DNA from: Anaspis maculata
Lineage: Eukaryota > Arthropoda > Insecta > Coleoptera > Scraptiidae
Direction of reading: 5' to 3'
Length of the DNA stretch: 64,000 nt
NCBI GenBank assembly: GCA_949128115.1
Contig: OX421965.1
Span: forward strand, 32,421,681-32,485,680
Part shown: in pieces, positions 45,430 to 59,503 of the stretch
Layout: each line of letters begins with the position of its first letter
How positions within the stretch are numbered: the stretch's first letter is position 1
Translations under genes and position numbers: made by a program
Notes under the pieces: model-generated
The model's database searches: none
What the model was told of the DNA's origin: nothing
The model's input: the letters and a program-made list of their open reading frames with translations, nothing else

Positions 45430-45684
45430 TACATGCGGTCTTTAAACGGTATATTGTGAAAACCAGCAGCTTTTTTCCTGAAAACCACTTGGTTATTTTG
45501 AAAAATCTTCTGATTTTTCCAAAAAGCCGCACTTGGTATTCGAGAAAGTTTTGCGGTCAAGTATATAGGCATATATTCGAGTTTTGCAATAGTGTTGATT
45601 GGCAATGTTTGAATTATTTTTTTCGAAACATTGCTCGTCAAAGTGGAAACTTTGCTCATGTGGATGTACCGTTTAAAGGCCATG
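45430..45684. repeat. Inverted repeat ~255 bp
   Basis: The end ACATGCGGTCTTTAAACGGT pairs with ACCGTTTAAAGGCCATGT over about 28 bp. The interior pairs only weakly. Opposite-strand open frames across it mirror each other and are not independent genes. Confidence 0.4.
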
Positions 45685-47104
45685 TTTTGGACTTGAAATT
45701 CACCCCCAATCATCAAAAGAACTTGTTGAAATTACAATTCTAGTTTTTGAAAAGCACAATTGAACAATTTAGCCTTGAATCTGTCGACCTTTAAATTTTT
45801 GCGGGTTTGAGTGAAAGCAAAAGTGATTAATTATTCCTAATCCGTATACACCAGCTTGTTGCAGAAACTAGAATAATTAGTAGAGGGTGATCGAAAAAGC
45901 TTCTCCTCAAATAACTCATGGTTACATAATACAGAGTCACGTCGTAGTGCTATTCCAATTCAGCTGTTGGAAAAACCGAAAAAAACTTGAGACAGGAAAC
46001 GTGAAAATGCTTTAAAACCACATAAATGCCTAAAACTGGTTAACGAGGACGCAAGTTCCAATCCTAGGGATATTTTGACGCGAAATTTTTCGATGACTCG
46101 CTCTAGCTATTAACAGTGGTCTATTTTTCCATCTCATCATCCTATCTAGTTCTCTTCTTTTTTCATTTTTTGTGTTGTTTGTCAATTACCTTATTACGTA
46201 TCTACTTGTCTTATTACTTTACCCGCATTATGTTTGTTTCGCCATAACTTCTCTGAACATATTTTTTTAACTGAGTTTTTTACTGACTTCTGACAGGAGA
46301 TATCGCTGTATGCTGGATATATCGAGCACTGAAGTACCTGGTAATAGCGACAAAAAAGTAGGGTCAAAATGCGTTTTTGTTGACACTGAAAAAGTGGATC
46401 AGTAGAATCGGGTTTTGAGGGAATTTGTGAAATTGACATGGATTATTTGAACCCTCACTGCCTCATGTAAAATTGTCCCGTTTGAGAACCAATCCAAGCA
46501 TGAGGTTTTCCTGTTCATTGGCTACTACATGGCGTCGATAATAATGATAATAGGTATTTGAATGCATTCACTAGCAACATTACACCATGGTTTTTCAAAC
46601 ACCATAAGGGACTACGCAGATTTTGAGGCTTGAAATCTCGAATTTTTCAATAATTTTCCGGCACTCATTATACCTCTGCCTACGTAATTCAGTTCCATTA
46701 AGTGATTCGTTTCTATTCTATTTTCATACGGAACTGAGTTTTGCTGTTATTCTATGCGGGAAAAAATTTCTGTTGGCAACAAGGCTTATCAAAAATGTAT
46801 AAAATATATGAGAAAATGTTCTTGGTGTCAAATTTATGTCGAGAGATACTGAATCGGACTTTACCCGGATATAAAACAGAAATAGGTTTTTTCGCGGTTT
46901 AAATCACGTCGTTAGGCGTTGCTTACATAATTCAGCATTCTTATTAGTAAATTAATGAAAATTATCATATTTTCATAGGTAACGACCGGTTGAAAAATAT
47001 AGAAAAACTTTATTGTATACTGAGTAGTATCCTTTAAATAGAATACTTGTATAAAATCAATTGAGAATTGGATAGGAAGTAGACTACACCCAAGAAACAT
47101 ATTT
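45685..47104. other. No gene seen
   Basis: AT-rich. A TAGAGGGTGATCGAAAAAGC near 45883 resembles a CAGGGTG-type terminus but has no visible partner. Confidence 0.4.
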
Positions 47105-47885
47105 CTGAGATGCGAAAAAACGGAGATACAGCCTTTCAAAGATGTGACGAAAAATCGTTTCTTTATCATAACTCTGAAACCACTCAACCGATTTTGCTCA
47201 GCTCAGGATTTCCTGCTTGCTTGCTTATAAAATGGAACCAGTGGCTCAGAAATGGGGAGAGTGGGCCCTTTTCCATTTCCTGTTTTCTGCACCACTGGAG
47301 ATATTCCAAAATATATGGCATTTTTAATTGTTGCATTATTTTGTCTAAAAAAAAGTTTCGAATGGGAAATTTTTATTGGACACTTCCGTTTGTGATACTT
47401 GAAGATGAACACTTGGAAGCCATCATCTAAAATTTTCCCTGGTCTTCTTGCTGAAGTATGAATTTCAGATTTCTCAAGTGGAGAAAATACAAATTCAACT
47501 GGAGAACCGCAGGTTTTCACAAAATTGGCTCCAAGCCCTTTAATCGGTGTTTTAAGATGTTTTCAAGACGTCTTCAGGACGAGCTCTTCAAATATTGCGG
47601 AAACAAAGCATCCAATCAAAAATTTTTGTTTGAAAACTGTTCTCAGACAAATGAACGCAAAAGTGACATATATCATTCATTTTGGAAAATTTTCAGTTCC
47701 ACTGAAGTTGGGAGAAAAAAAGGGGCCGACTCTTTCAATTTCTAAGCTATTGATTTTCCCAAGCGAGTCCGATTTTGAGGCATACTCGTAGTGGGCTATT
47801 TTGACATGTCTCATTTTAAGTAAGAGCAAAATCGAATTAGTGGTTTCAGAGTTATGATGAAAAAATGACTTTTCTACCTCAGCCC
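47105..47885. mobile_element. Diverged foldback, ~0.8 kb
   Basis: CATAACTCTGAAACCACTCA near 47167 pairs with the complement of TGGTTTCAGAGTTATGA near 47842. Further in, CCACTGGAGATATTCCAAAA corresponds to a diverged mirror around TTTTGGAAAATTTTCAGTTC. The centre lies around 47490. Arms are clearly older than those of the 4389 and 10660 elements. No terminus or transposase was identified. Confidence 0.6.
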
Positions 47886-49653
47886 TTCAACTGTTCTCCA
47901 TTATTTTGAATTTGCGAAAAATGTTTCCTGGGCGCAGTCGACTTCTTTTTCGATTCTCTAGAAGCTGGCAAAGTTTCTGCACTTGAACTCCAGACAAAAA
48001 GACGGTAACTCACGAAACCAAATCTAAATTGTACCTGAAGCAGAAAATCAGCATAGCCATCTAGCGCGGCAACGCTGCCAGTGTTATGGGAACCTTCCCC
48101 CACACCCATTCGATGGAAGAAATTTTTTACATTTTATAGTTTATTTTTATATAATTGTTATATACCTACCTTTATTATGTACAATGTTTTATTATATTGT
48201 TATGACGCGGATTTCAGAACATTCAAACTCCAACCCGTCGCAGAAAGCCTAGAATTATTTGTATCACTCTTCATTGGGAACCTAAGAGGAGATATGTTTG
48301 AGCATGTTCTGGTCAGCTAAAGTTGATCAGCGCACGAGCTGTATGATAGAAAAAATGTTGGAATAAATGAAATTATTAGAAAATAAAATAATAGTGTTAT
48401 AATGGTAAGCTTTCAGTTGTCTCTTTACAATAAAGCTTACCATTATGATATCAACTCCACTACATATGGATCCTTTTCACAAATTCAATAATAGTGTTTC
48501 CGGAAAGCTCTATTTTATATTTTATTGATAACCGTACACCTGGTTAGTGAGGCGAGGTCTGGTTAGTTGGAGTTGGATCGTAGTTGATTCTCATGAAAAT
48601 GCGTTTATAAACAAAAAGCCAAACTAAAGAGACCGACGGCTGTGATTCTAAAATTGAACTTGAACTGATATAACTGATAAAGTTCTTCACGCATAATCAA
48701 CCAGTTTCTTGAAGCTGCTGCTCATTACTGTTTTCAACTGCTACAGCACATATTACCCGGGACCATTTTAAAATTATGCCAATAATTTAAGCCAAGTTTC
48801 CTATCACGCAAGGATTATTATCATAAACAATTTTCTTCTGCACATCCTGGCCTTTTAAAAATCTACGTCATTCATATTGTTTTCATGATCACTAAATTCC
48901 AACATTAATAATAGAAACTCAATATGGAAATGTATTTATACAATGTGACCATAAAAACAGCATTTATGATCTGACTATGAAAAGTTGACAAAGAATATTT
49001 GCATAGACACTTATATCAAAGGCCTCGCAGGCCTATTTTTCGCAAGGATATTCAAATTTTTTCAATTTTATCAACTTCGGAATATACGACGCAACGTTAG
49101 AAATAATTTAGAAAAAATCTATCGGCATTTTATTTTTAATTGCCTTTCACCGCGCAGAGCTTTTGTGTTCACATACAATGGATTGAGATAGTTATTTCTA
49201 CATTTGCATCTCAAGATGAAGAAAAACATATGTTGAAGAGAAAAGTGTAACATGGTATTCTTAATTCATACCTGAGTTGAAATTCATCAAGCTAAAGAGC
49301 TTTCAAGTTTGCTTTTGCTTCCAACAAAATAATAATTGGCTGTCTTGCTTGCACATTGTTGCCCTACATGGTTGGGCACGTGTGTATCAACTCAAGTAAA
49401 AGAATTCCATCATGCAGTGTAGGTACACCAACCTTCAGCCAGTACATTTTTCTTGAAAGCAAAAGCATGCATCGGAATATACGTGACCCTAATGGTGACG
49501 TAATTTCTTGCTCAAATATCAAAAAATATCTTCGTTTCCCAACCAGCACCAGACTACCCAACTTTCAGATCGTGTGGACGTTGCTAAAATGTCCAAACAT
49601 CCTCTCTAATTTTTTGGCCCTGTAACTAATGTTTTTTGTCTTTTCTTTTGCAG
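47886..49653. other. Upstream region or 5' intron of the secreted-protein gene
   Basis: AT-rich, no coding segment. It ends in a textbook 3' splice site: TAACTAAT (49624-49630 region, branch-point-like), a T-rich tract and TTGCAG ending at 49653. This shows that at least one exon lies further upstream. Confidence 0.45.
48399..48446. repeat. Perfect 15-bp stem hairpin
   Basis: ATAATGGTAAGCTTT and AAAGCTTACCATTAT form a perfect 15-bp stem around an 18-base loop. The stem is short for a microRNA precursor and pairing does not extend outward, so a small MITE remnant or chance are both possible. Confidence 0.5.
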
Positions 49654-49677
49654 AAGTGTTAACCTAGTCTAGTCAAA

Positions 49678-49785
49678 ATGAAGTGTACCGTAAGTACCGC
49701 GTGTGTTGCTTTGAGTGTTTTGGTTGCCGTCAGTCTAGCCGCCCCCCTGCTTCCCGATGACGTTTCAGCGTCAGCAAGCCTCCAG
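49678..49785 (+). CDS. Secreted low-complexity protein, exon with signal peptide
   Basis: The exon begins at 49654 after a strong acceptor. Its ATG at 49678 has a good insect start context (GTCAAAATG), 24 bases into the exon. It encodes 36 residues: MKCTVSTACVALSVLVAVSL then AAPLLPDDVSASASLQ. Residues 8-21 form the hydrophobic core of a signal peptide, with likely cleavage around SLA-APL or LAA-PLL, so the product should enter the secretory pathway. The exon ends at CTCCAG|GTCAGT in phase 0. The frame continues into GTCAGT only as intron. The next exon I can identify, also phase 0, is at 59669. I do not recognise a named gene. Extracellular matrix, cuticle or gland secretions would be typical of such proteins, but that is inference. 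Confidence 0.75.
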
Positions 49786-51129
49786 GTCAGTACTCTTAAT
49801 AAGGATCAGACCAGGCGAAAACCAGAGGCACGTCGAGGAGCCATTCCCTTTCACTTTTTTAGTGCATTCGACGTGGCTCCAGGCCATTCTTGTTTTTGAT
49901 GATGAGTGCATAAGTTGTTCATGTATACAAGTATAACACATTTCATAACAAGTTCCATTCAACATTCTACTAACAAACCATCAAATCAACACATTAATGT
50001 CATTTTTATTATTTTAATGGCTCGCATCAATTAGCGCGGTTTACTGCAAATATCAATAATGATGACGATAGTGAAGAGATTGGCTTGAAGTTTGAACAAA
50101 AGATTGACAAATGATGAAATTTGCCTAACCTTCTGATGAGAATATTGTGTGTTATTGTTTGGGCAACGAGCGTGTCTTCCTTAATTTTTCATTCTATTCA
50201 TTCAACTTCCTCGTGGCTATGCATAATAATCGTTTTATTATATTCGGCTGAAGGAGAAGCTCCAAGCATTTATTATTCGCCACTGACAGCTTCTGTGTTA
50301 GCCACTCATGGAATGTTTTATACCGCAATTTTTCTAGATCAACATGCATACTTGGGTTAAATTCATTCAGAATATTTTGATGCTTTTGTGTAGGTCTAGA
50401 ATGTTCAAGAGTGTCGTTGCCGATTCTAACAAACTGGACTTGTGCCGCCGCATCTGACTTATGGAAATTCTAAGGTTAATAATTATGACAGCTAGTGGAT
50501 GTCAGTTGACAGTATGACAGTTACCATAGCAAACATTTCATTGAATGATAGCGGAGTAAACATTTATAGAATGAAATCCTTAGAATGATAGTGCCTGATC
50601 AATTTGAAACGTGATGTTGTGCTGGCAAGCAAAACTTCAAATTCAATGGCTTAACCTATCGCAATCAGATCAAGAGTAAACCACGGAGCTGTTTCGAAAT
50701 AGACTTGTGCACTATAAATGAAGTTTATTGCTAAAAAAGCTCTTTAATTCTCATGTTATATAACTGGTGGAATTGTTTTTAACTTATATTACTCCGATCC
50801 GAGATTGTGACCGATCTCTGTAAACATGAAATATGTGTCGCTACATAAATCCATTTTGTTCTTACTGTGTTTTCCATAGAGAACTCCATTTAATTTGCCA
50901 CATCCTCTGTGAAATTCAAAGCACATCAACTTCCTAAAACTGTGCAGGTACCAGGTACATTTCCATCAGTTAATTTAGTGGGTACGGACTGTTTTTTTTT
51001 TTGTAATTATAAAATTATGATCTACCTACTCAGGTGGAAAATCCAGATAAAGTTAAGCCAAGATGTTATCCGAACTTGAACATGCTAGACATATTTTTTC
51101 ACATCAAACAATAAAAATTTCTATAAATA

Positions 51130-51370
51130 GGAGCGGTCGTGGCCGAGTGGTACAGGTGATGGCAAGCTGACCCACTCGCGCTGCGCTGTGCAGGTTCGAA
51201 TCCCACTACATCCATGGATATCTTGTTCTGTCCCCGAGGTTGCATGCTAGAGCTACCAAATTGTCCCGATTTCTACCCTCTTTGCAGAATTGCAGTTAAC
51301 GTTCCCGGTTCATTGCAATGCAGGAGGTGCAATGTCCTTATTTGTAGCGGGTGAGCCGTAAGTCGGTTAC
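51130..51370 (+). repeat. tRNA-Ser-like SINE in the intron
   Basis: The head carries a perfect A box TGGCCGAGTGG (51140-51150) and a perfect B box GGTTCGAATCC (51193-51203). GTGGCCGAGTGG, GGTGATGGC and a long variable-arm-sized insert before the B box all recall a class II tRNA, most like tRNA-Ser. The anticodon stem and acceptor pairing are poor, and about 160 bp of unrelated body follows (for example GTCCCCGAGGTTGCATGCTA), so this is a SINE and not a working tRNA. Confidence 0.75.
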
Positions 51371-54059
51371 ACTGAGACATACCAAGTAAATCATAACTTC
51401 AAATTGTCATTTCCGACAATATATGTATATGGCTACATTTTGTTAGTAAAGACAATTCAAAGAGCTTATTCCATAATTCCATTCATTCCTTGTTGAAAGC
51501 AAGCATGCAAAATGCTACAAGAATGATGTTAGTATTACGCCTGCAACCGTTAGCATCAGTACGGCAATATGTAGGACGGATTAGCCGAGAACAGACCAGC
51601 CCATGCTCGGGGTATCAATATGCCTGCGCCTGCGTTGAGGGTCTGGAGAAATCTCGATGAACCGTACGCTTGGCGGCCCCAACCCCCATCCTTGGATGGA
51701 CCGAACATCAATTACATTGCGGCTCGGTGAATCCGGCTGGTCTGTAGAGGTGGTACAATAGGCTCAAAAGCGAGGTATACGTACTAGATGGAACTATGTT
51801 CAATCAATTCCTCACACTGAAATCCGGAATGCGGAATTCCATCAAGTGCATTTGAATTCATCCTGAACTTGAGCTTTGATGTGGAAGTCAGTTTAGGTGT
51901 GAATGTGTAATAGACTTCTCAATTTAAGTCCTCCGTGTACCAAGACTTCAATTTTCTGGTCACTGTTCAAACTGATTTTTCGGTCCCGGAAAAACAGGCG
52001 AATGAATCAAATGGGTCCACGAGCCGTATGAGCTCTGGTCTTGAAGAGTCGGGATTAAGCAATTTCATTATGCTTCCCCGTTGCTCTTTCATGCATCACA
52101 TGTATATCTGTGGACTAATTAGTTTTTTCGAGAGATCACCAGAGGAGAACAGGATTTAATTTGATTTTATTGAAGCTTTTGCAATTTTGAATTTTAATAC
52201 AACAAATAAAGCTATGCTATAATAAAAATCAGGTTACAGGTTATAAAATTCAATTATAAGACCCACTTTGCAATTTTCTGCAAACAATTAAGATTTCTCT
52301 ATGAAATTAGAACTTTTAATGCCCTAATTTGAGACTAGTGAGAAAAGAAACTTGGAAACTCAAATTCCGCGAGATTATTTAATTACATCGGTTACACCCT
52401 AGGCATCAGATGCCACCCAGGCATTTATTAGGCGCTGTCCCTTACGTCTTACGCCTTATTTTGGTGTATAAACCCAGCATATCTCAAATTTTGATCCTTC
52501 GTCACCCCAGTTTATCCCGAGTTCTTTCAATATCCTAGAACTTGTCTAAACAACTTTGAAACTCTCAAAACTTCGATGACTTCCCTGGATCTCTGGCACT
52601 CGCACCTAATTTATTCTCTATCATTTTTTACGCCTCCTTGAACTTCGCTAGCTTTTTTGCAGACTCTCTTCTTGTCGACTCGTCGTTCCTTGAGAGTGTC
52701 GTACTACTCGTACTTATTCTCTTCAATTGAACTTATGTCTTCCTTGAACACTTATGCTTCTAAACCCTCTATTCGATGAATTTATTTCTGACACAATTGG
52801 AGGTGCGGGCGCCATGTCCAGAAATGGGCAATCTACCTTGCAAAAAGTAATCTAAATGTTAATTCAAAGAATTTTCGTAAGTCACCGCTTTCAAGAAGTA
52901 TAAACAACAATTTTTTTACGTAACGAACAAGTAGATGGCCATAAATCTACAACTGGAGCAGCTCGCTCGATGCACATACCGGAGTCTACCGGAAGCCGGC
53001 ACTCCTCTGCTTCCGGAATCGGGTAGGCATATTGAAGCAAGTTGCAGCGCCTACTCTGTAAAGTTCGCGAAAGCGTTAACTTTGCCATTCCTGAGCCTGG
53101 CGATGCTCGGTTTATTGAAAAGAGTAACGATTTTTTAAGTCTGCGACCAATGACTATGCAGTTCGCTTTGAAGGTTAACGAAGACTTCACGGTGCAACCT
53201 AGGTTAGTGCTTTTTCACTCCGTTGTCGCTTGTCATTGCAATGACAAAGCTTATGCCAATAACTACGACTACAACAAAGTCTTGATAGTAAAAGGTACAA
53301 TGGTAAAAGTCTTGTCCGGATGCTGCCGGCCGGATCACGCAGAACATCCGAAGAATGACATAACTTCCATATAGTAAAATATGACGCGCACGCGGGTTTT
53401 CTTCTCGATGGCTCGCTCGCGCTTCCACTTTCACTCACTTTCTTCGGCTTTGGCTTCAACCTTGTGGCGGTCTGCCGGTGGGTATTGATCGCGTCTTTGT
53501 AGCAGTACAGGTTCCTATATTCTGCCATATCTTGCCTGTTTGTTTTCTTGGTCTCTTCTAACGTGGAAAAAAGTTCTTGTTTCATCTCTCGTGTGCATGT
53601 GCGTGATGGTCACGTCAAGGCCCCCGCAAGCTGTACAAAAATTATAACGGTAATCGTTCCACATCATTCGAAAGTTACATAAATTATCAAATAGGTAGGT
53701 AACTAGCAAGTTTCCTGTTGCTTGGCATAACGCGATCTGGTTTGAGAAGCTGGGATGGTGCGAGAGATAAAAGTATTCTTACGAATTCTTGTTAGATAAA
53801 TCTGCTTTCGACAGGCGCGAGGCTATGATCTGTTTTTTATGGACGCGCAATTCAATTGCTGTGCAAGTCGTGACCTCTTTCACTTCCTTTGGATGGTACC
53901 CGCCTATGGCTACGGCTAGACTGGCGAAAGAAAGTTCCATTCAAGAATTTGACCAGACAGGCATTTATTAAAAGATAATCAGGGAGGTTCCAGAGCCGAT
54001 AACTCCGATATTAAAATCTCTCCAACAATTTATTATCAGTGAGGTTTAAAGGTCATGGC

Positions 54060-54750
54060 AAATGTCTCATTCTCAAAGAACAAAAAGACTGCAGGAGAAT
54101 TATTTGATGCCTAGGGAACCTGTCATATGGAGTGTTTAAGAAAATGCACGGGGCTTTCTGAGGACCAAATTTAAGTTCTATGAGAAATTCGTGTATTGTG
54201 TAGACAGTGAAGTGAAGTCTTCCGACAAGATTTACGAATGGCAGGCAGGCACCTCCGGAGAGTTGAGTAGAGAGGAATCAGTCGTGATCTTATGATGCTT
54301 GTTGCAAAAGACACGCAAACCAATTTTCAAATGAGGAAATCCTATTCTAAGGAAAGTCCTAGTTCCTGCACTAGCGGTTCTAGGAGACCAAGGAGATGGC
54401 CAAAGCGTATACTAAGGAAGTAAGAGTTCAACTACTCAAGTCTCACAGTTTTGGAAACATGAAAGCTAGTCCTAAAAAACGATTGAAGAAAGGGCCTATA
54501 CGAAGGATGCTCTATAGGAGACACCCTGTACAAAACTAAAGAAATGCTAAAGCGTACTCGCTAGAAGGTGAAGAGACTCTTGAATAAATGTTCGGAGTTT
54601 CAAAAACCGATGAAGTTCCTAATGACATCTTTCCAGAACAACAAGACTTGGAAAAGTGAAGGGAAGAACCAGAATATTCGTGTGAGACTAAAAAGAGCCT
54701 AGGAGACTAGGGAAATGGCGAGCTTCTGGAGTCTCCAGAGTTCTAAGAAT
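54060..54750. repeat. Degenerate CTAGGAGAC-type repeat patch
   Basis: Short motifs such as TTCTAGGAGACCAAGGAGATGG-like and CTAGGAGACTAGGGAAATGG recur with much divergence, alongside GAAGTTCCT and AAGACT(C/T) boxes. Similar short-motif texture (GATCTTGGAA, CTCGAAAACT) is seen on the other strand sense at 52480-52790 and 61130-61790. There is no fixed period. Confidence 0.3.
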
Positions 54751-57700
54751 GTTTCTAATTTTTAGGTCTTTATCTTCCAACAGTAATGATGCTCTCAGAA
54801 TAGGTTTCCTGAATCAAATCAGTTTGACATACAAGAAATGTCACACAAATCAAAATAAAAAAAGCAAAGCAAAGCAAAGCCTACGCGAACCGATGTCTCA
54901 AGCGAGGTCTCAAGCATCCTTCTTACCTCTCCATAAGAAACAACAATAGGTGAAGTTTTTCTTCAATGGAAAAGTCAACGAGGTCAAACACTCCATGGCC
55001 CACTCAAAATCAATAAGATAAATCCCATCGGAATAATAATAGTACACCTGTGCCAAATACAACTGAGCCGTCAATGGATCACCTTGACATCCAATCTTGC
55101 GTATATTAGCAATACAACGACCTATAAAAAAAACTACTCCGTTTATTTTCAATCTGGTAGCTAAATTAGTTTTTAAAACAATGTCATTTCAATTAGATAG
55201 CGTGTCGTTATTAACATCTGAAGAAACATCTTCGGCCAAAAGTCAAAGCAATCATCAAAATTATCTCGATAAATTAGGTTATTACTACTTGCATTATCGA
55301 AAAAGTATATGGTATGCCTATCCTATATGCCTAATAAAGGTGTAATTTGAACACTTTTAAATTGACAGGGCAGGGACGCACCGGTGCTTTTTAGTAATGG
55401 TCAATTAACTTTATGAAATCGCACCAAGAACATTACTTGAGATCTAAGCATGTACTTCGTACTTGATTCAATTTAAATAGCTAAACAGTTAAAATACTAT
55501 TAGGAAACACACGTTCAATGTGTATAATTTGCTCTGCTGTTTACTCAATCACTCGGCTGGTTCAAATGCGATTTTTTCTCTAATTTTGTCCGCGAGCTTT
55601 GCCACGAAACAGAAAACTGGGGAATTCTTATGATGACGAACGTCACAGTAATTACAAACTTATTGATGTTCATGGCAAAGGTCAACTTGGTGAAAGTTTT
55701 GATGGTATCGTTCCGATTTGTATATCCGTAGGTATATGTTTTTATAAATAATTAATGATGTCGCAATCATAATTATCAAATTCAAATATGAAAAAAACAC
55801 CAGTTACGCCACTGAGCATCGGAAATGTTCACGTTTTTTGTTCTTTAAATATGGACACCTTCCTCGTGTATAAGAAAAATGGTTGCATGCATATGTAGTC
55901 TTGAGGAGCAGTTCTGCTTCACTTGAGCAGTGTGTTGAATTCTTAAATGATCGCCTTGTGTACGAGCGATGTTGATATTGGAAAGTGAAACTTCCAACGA
56001 AAATTACCTTGCAGGAGCCTATAGTCAGGTTTCTATTAATTATTATTGTTGCACGGCAGGTTCATGACAGGACCTACCTGTCAAATTGCCCTGTTTTGAT
56101 CTTAGTTGTAAGCTAGAAGTGGTTTGTTATCTATTTGAACAACCAAACTGGTGATTACCTGCCGTCAAGTTGGGCAGTGATCTAGATTCCAGATCTTTTA
56201 GTTACGCTTCATAACGTTGTCAAAGTTATCATAGGATATAGGGTTGTTAATCAGAGTCTCCGTTGAAGACTATCGTCTTGAACTGCGACGATGATGAAAC
56301 TTCCGGAATTCATCAATTGTTTGTCAAGTAAATAGGTAACTTTACTGGGTAACCACGTACCCAATAAATCTTCTCGAATGAAGCCTTTAGCCTAGAAGTG
56401 AGCTTCACAATCCCGAAAATGAACGCCACTCACGCTCTTTCTGCCGCACTGCAAACTTCTTCAATTGATTTAAAATTTATTTGATTGAATGATACATACA
56501 TATATTATCATCATCATCATCACGAAGTTCTCAGTTCTAAGACTGGTTACATACGTACCTCCATCCATTCCTATCTTGCACTAACCTACACATTTCCCGA
56601 AAAGTCGAACATTCTACATCTTCCTATCTGGGAGCAGTTACCTAACCTGGGCCTACATCTGCGTCGTGTCCCAGAAAGTGTCCTACCACTCTATTTCTCC
56701 TTTTCTTTTCTGTTACCATATATTCATTTCTTTCCCTACTCTTTCTAGTACCTCCCAATTGCTGACCCTATCTATCCATGGTATTTCCATCGTTCATATT
56801 TGAAGTCTTATTCTTGAGGGGGGTGAACCTAGAACTTGTCAGAAGTGCCAGGAGTGTTACTTGTCACTTTGACAGTGCTGTTTGGCACTCTTTATCGGTT
56901 GAGCTCATGGTGCGAAACTACTCTCACTTCAAGTCTCTTAAATTTTCCAGTATTTTTCATTTGTAATCAGTATTTGTATTTTAATTTTTATCGCCGGAAC
57001 ACAGGTAGTTCCTGGTGCGTGATGTACACGTGCAATTCTCAGGAATCATTTAGTCAAGTAAACGCATTGTAATGTGAAAGCAGAATATTAAATCAGCTAT
57101 GATACATAAACATTCTGCAAAAAAACACTTGCATTTTTCAAATACACCAGATGAAGGCGTATGATATCATTCTATAACAATCATCATCAATGCACACACC
57201 AGATTTCAAACAAGTCTTGCGAGAACACTGTAATTGTTCTAAATGCAACAATTTGAGACACGCAATTCAAAATTGACAACAATTTGCTGCTCAGGAGCAA
57301 AACGGATCTGGTGTTATTACACTAAGCCCGGCCAGGTTTATGCACTAGATAAATGTAATTAGCCTGAGAATGTAGTAATAAAATTCGCATTATGCCACCT
57401 AGGTACATCACATTAAGCACCTACCTGGTGAGTGCCTGTACCAATTTAGTGCGTTTTGAAAACTATATAAAAACCTCGTTATTGTGCAACTGCAAGTATT
57501 CTTCTTGAATATGGCTCATCAAAATTGCACGTTACATATACTAAGTCATTGTTCATACTTTGTACTTTGTTCACGACCGATCAATTGGGACAATATTTCA
57601 GGTTGCAAATAACGCAGAGGTAAATAGTTATTATGAAATATTGTAATGGAGTATGCAAATTGGATGGATATAGCTACCTGGACTGAAAGTGAAAACGCGT

Positions 57701-59470
57701 GTGTTATAAAATACGCCGAAAAGTAACAGTAGTTAAGTGGCTGTGGAGGCTTTTATTGGGTCATAATTCGGCAGTGAATATGTCTTGGAGATGACTAGAC
57801 AACTTTTTTCAATCGCTGCTTTTCTAGCATTTTATTGCCCCGTCCTGGTCTCTCTCTGCTTTTCCAATTAAATTCCATTATTGTCTCGATAAGTATAGGT
57901 ATACTTACTTGGCCGAAAGTGGAACGGCGCTTTACTTAACCTGAACTCAAGTTCTGTCACAAGAAGGTGATTTCGTAAGTCAACACAAAGCTCCAGAGTC
58001 CAGAGTTTGGAAAATAATTGGAAAAACCCGATTTAAGGTCAATATCATAGACGTCACGTACCTAGATCACGTAAATCAACGTAAAAACATCAGTGGGATA
58101 GTAGACTTCCTTGTAGGTTTCTCAAGTTAGAACCAACTTCTGCACGATTGACATTCGTATGTCACAACTCAACGTGAAAACTGTCAATACAGGCCCTTCC
58201 ACGAGTTAGGTACTACCACTACTACCTGAAAACTTTTATCCTAGAACATAGTATTCGTCGGAACACGAGAATACGAGGATACAAAGAATCCTCGGGTGGG
58301 TCGATTTTTATTATATTTCTTGTTGAAAATTATTTATAATCGACTGATTTTATACTAATGCCACGGATATGTCGAGACAAAATAGATGAAATTTGATTTT
58401 TGATTAGCAAAATAACGCACTCGATATGTTGAACCGTTTGAGAGATATGGGAAATTCAGCCAACGAGAAGCTACCAAGAAAAAAAATGGGACAAATCATG
58501 TATAAAAAAAGCTGCCTCAAACGCTGCAAAATATTCGACGGAGAACAATGTCTGTGGAAATTTATCGTCTTTATTCATTTGATCGTGAACGCACAGCATA
58601 ATCAAACCATAATTATACCGATAATAATTGATTTCATGACAATTGCCCCGTATAATGATGGTTCGTATATGGGACATGCCTAGTTACGAAGGTAGGCTGT
58701 GGAGGGGCTATGAAGCTGTCAAGTGTCGAGGTCAGTTTTTTTGATAATTCTCTACTGGCTTTTCTAAACTTCATCTAGGTACATGTTCATGTTAATGCCA
58801 AAAGTGATAAAGTGTCATTATTTCAAGTTATGCAAAACAGAAAGTGCTGCCATCTCTAGAAGTGATGTCGGCAGTACCCACCGGCAGTTTTCAGGGAAAA
58901 CTGAATTGTACATAATATATTCCATAATTTTGCGTTGATCAACATGAGGCTATTTTTCTTAGCTTTCCAAACATTTGAGTACGGGTGTTGTGGTAACGCC
59001 ATTTCGGACAACTATCACATGGCATTTCAGGCCAAAATTTCGAAAATCTTATTTGAATGACAAAATGCTAACCAATCAAGTAGAAAATGCCTGAATAAGC
59101 TTCAGTAATCTATAAAATCGTCGAAGGTGCTTATACTGCCTACCCTTTACACTTTACAGTTCGAATTTTCAAGCCAAATCTCCTATTTTTTCAAACTAAA
59201 ATCTGTACGAACTTGCTAGTAATAACAATAGCAATTAATTACAACAAAAATTTGCAGAAAACCGCATCAACGGAAATGCTGGAAGCTCTTGCTTCCACTT
59301 TCTCCACTTCTTTTTTGTAAATAATCGTTGCAAAACTTACTTTTATTGTTTTCCAAGCGATATTCTGACATACCCATATGTATAATTATGCGAGAAGTAG
59401 AATATCTGCCATCTTATAAGTACGATATTAATAATTAAGACAATTTCTTTCATGCTGCTATCATCGTGCT

Positions 59471-59503
59471 CATTATTATTATTATTATTATTATTATCAT
59501 CAT
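59471..59503 (+). repeat. ATT microsatellite
   Basis: About ten ATT units, then ATC units. The open frame across it (Leu-Ser-rich) is an artefact of the repeat. Confidence 0.8.

Noticed and set aside
47110..47791. Several overlapping open frames on both strands
   Set aside because: They lie in the arms of the 47105-47885 palindrome and mirror each other.
51130..51210. Functional tRNA-Ser gene
   Set aside because: A and B boxes are intact but acceptor and anticodon stems do not pair well and a SINE-like body follows.
53199..53585. 128-codon minus-strand frame in the large intron
   Set aside because: Overlapping open frames on both strands, no recognised motif, no splice borders in a sensible place.
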